Assembly (NCBI GenBank): GCA_019722365.1
Contig: JADFUC010000159.1
Coordinates: 124,001 to 188,000 of the forward strand
Length of the DNA: 64,000 nucleotides
Direction of reading: 5' to 3'
Source: Lithospermum erythrorhizon
Taxonomy: Eukaryota > Streptophyta > Magnoliopsida > Boraginales > Boraginaceae
In this document: positions 62,392-64,000 of the stretch, piece after piece
Layout of the letters: each line of letters starts with the position of its first letter
Position numbering within the stretch: position 1 is the first letter of the stretch
The notes under the pieces: model-generated
The model's database searches: none
What the model saw: only the letters and a program-made list of their open reading frames with translations
Told to the model about the DNA's origin: nothing
Program-made: the position numbers and the translations under genes

Positions 62392-63940
62392 CTACGCCAG
62401 GGAGGCAATCCTGGGAGACATAATTTCAATAAGCCCATTTGGGTTTTCGACATGAACCCAGTGACCAGATTTTGGAAGGATGTCGACTAACAGCTTGCCC
62501 TCAGTTTTATTTACTCTTCTAGTAGATAGACTTTCAAGTCGTTGAATAGTATCTGGATCCCATCGATCACTATTCTCAGCTCGAACAATAGAAATTTCCA
62601 TTCCATCAGGAGGACGTTCCAGCAAAGGCCAAAAATCCCTGTCCCTGAAATGTAAACATTTTGCTAATGGAGTTCATGGAGTAAATGTATATATACGTTG
62701 TATTAAAGCAGAAAATGTAAGACACCATCTTCCATGGTTTTGAGATGTACAATGAGAAAGTCATGAGATGTCAACAGTTGAACCTCACTAACAAGGTTGA
62801 TGCGACAAAACTAATTACCTGTACGAATCAAACATCTGGATAGCACCTTCAAGATTAAAAGCCCATGTTTCTTGTTCTCCAGACTTCTTAAGATTGCTGC
62901 CTAACCATTCTGATAATGCTTTGGAAAAACCAAGCTTCAACATATGTTCCACAAGCCATCTGGATATTACACATGTTGCTTTTTCATTACAACTTATGGT
63001 TGATCCATCAACTACACAAAGAGATCATGACAGTAACATTCTACTTTTTTAAGTGCAGAAATTATCACATTAGCATCAAGGCATTCTTACATTATCAAAT
63101 TCTTAAGATACAAGTTTAGCATACTAACATGAAATTTTAACAGAAGATGGATTTCATGGTGGTAGGAGACAAAATGCTTAAAAGACCACTAATACTAGCA
63201 GACGTAACCTAGCTAAATAAAATTACTGTTTCATTGAACTGAAATTAACCAACAAAGGGATAAATGCATAACCACACTGCAACCTGCAAATTTTCAAAAG
63301 GGAAAAAAGAATTCTCAAAGGATAAGAATAAATTACTTTCTAGACAGAATTGGTGAAGGTAGACTCTGCAATGTCTCCAAGACCTTTTCAACCTCTCCAC
63401 TTGTGTTCACTGGGTCTACTGTCCCTGGGACAGAATCAAGTACCCACAGCTGCTCTGCATCAGGTATTTAGAGAGTTAAAAGATTATAAATTATGTGTTG
63501 ATGCAACTCAATATAAAAGGCATTCAGCTATTAGTGAGTTAGTAATATTTACTCCACTAATGATATCAGCATGAAACTGTACCAATCGAATAACAATGAT
63601 GATCTTGTATTATAATTTAAGTGTACAAATCACTAAATAAATAACACATAAATCTATACGTGCATAATCAAAACGGAAGATAATCATGAAAGAAAAATCA
63701 CCTGCTTGGGCAAAGCAATGGATTGCCCAAAATCACCACGAGCACAGCTCTGCGCAAACTGTAAAGCAACCTTGCCTCCCATGGAATGACCAATAACAAC
63801 ATCAGGCCACTTCCAATCATTAGCCTTCACCAAATTAGCAACATCTTTAGCTGCATTCTCCATATTATGAGGAGGCAATAGCTCTTTAATATCAGCTGAT
63901 CTTCCGTGATTTCTCAAATCAATACAAACCATCCTCCAAT
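62392..63940 (-). CDS. Alpha/beta hydrolase (ABHD11-like), 3' part; 5' end outside the window
   Basis: Four exons on the complement join in frame: 63702-63940, 63337-63449, 62819-62959 and 62392-62644. The first visible exon starts inside a codon, so at least one further exon lies beyond the right edge. The sequence shows WRMVCIDLRNHGRSADIKE, the DLRNHG motif of the strand-4 loop; VVIGHSMGGKVAL, with the nucleophile elbow serine in GHSMGG; LWVLDSVPGTVDP; KWLVEHML; and VDILPKSGHWVHVENP with the catalytic histidine in SGHW. The acid residue is probably an aspartate in the LWVLDSVPG or RDRDFW region, which I cannot decide. The last residues (MSPRIASLA) fit the plant At4g10030-like group. Substrate unknown; chloroplast or mitochondrial location cannot be judged without the N-terminus. 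Confidence 0.9.
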
Positions 63941-64000
63941 CTGCACCTCAATAAAGACATTAAAAAGGTGTAAATTACACCCTCTAGTTTACAATTTTTG
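63941..64000 (-). other. Intron of the alpha/beta hydrolase gene at the window edge
   Basis: On the complement the sequence ends TGAGGTGCAG immediately before the exon at 63940, a plausible acceptor. The donor and 5' exons lie outside the window. Confidence 0.6.

Overview
The window looks like a nuclear genomic segment from a eudicot plant. It is AT-rich and has short plant-type exons with GT-AG introns. It carries plant-only families (SAUR, CrRLK1L-type kinase, S1 self-incompatibility homologues, plant-type cytosolic ribosomal proteins) and abundant Copia, hAT and CACTA transposon debris. I cannot name the species from the sequence.

Seven genes look intact or near-intact. They are RPL10A/uL1 (complement, about 6736-8702), a ten-exon-plus DUF914/SLC35F-type membrane transporter (12398-15695), an uncharacterised basic plant protein (complement, 21735-22658), a glutaredoxin-like protein with a C-terminal cysteine-rich zinc module (51646-52836), an 86-residue single-pass membrane protein (complement, 53589-54179), a SAUR-type auxin-responsive protein (57684-58079) and RPS14/uS11 (complement, 60149-61495). 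An eighth gene, an alpha/beta hydrolase, runs off the right edge (complement, 62392-63940 and beyond). I rebuilt the splice structures by hand and they close in frame. RPL10A gives 216 residues, RPS14 150 and the transporter 331.

Broken genes: a frameshifted hAT transposase (1800-3120), a CrRLK1L kinase with a frameshift and an internal deletion plus a second small fragment beside it (4400-5962), two S1-type (SPH) self-incompatibility pseudogenes and the 3' end of a third (33.6, 37.1 and 47.1 kb), a Copia pol (40.5-43.7 kb) and the 3' end of a CACTA TNP2 gene (about 30.0-30.7 kb).

The layout falls into blocks. 0-4 kb is AT-rich with transposon remains. 4.4-9 kb holds the kinase relics and RPL10A. 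9-12.4 kb has no recognisable gene. 12.4-15.7 kb is the transporter. 16-20.7 kb is rich in tandem repeats. 21.7-22.7 kb is the basic protein. 24.9-31.3 kb is a CACTA-like element whose interior has become a roughly 2.6 kb satellite of TGACG/TGACA-bearing units in a higher-order array. 33-51.6 kb is a decayed segmental duplication containing the S1-type pseudogenes, and it ends in a duplicate of the glutaredoxin-like gene's promoter. 51.6-64 kb is the gene-rich end.

The genes do not form a pathway. The two cytosolic ribosomal protein genes share an architecture: each has an intron within five bases of the start codon, and telo-box or TGGGCC elements lie upstream. The most unusual structures are the CACTA-associated higher-order satellite and the SPH/promoter duplication block.
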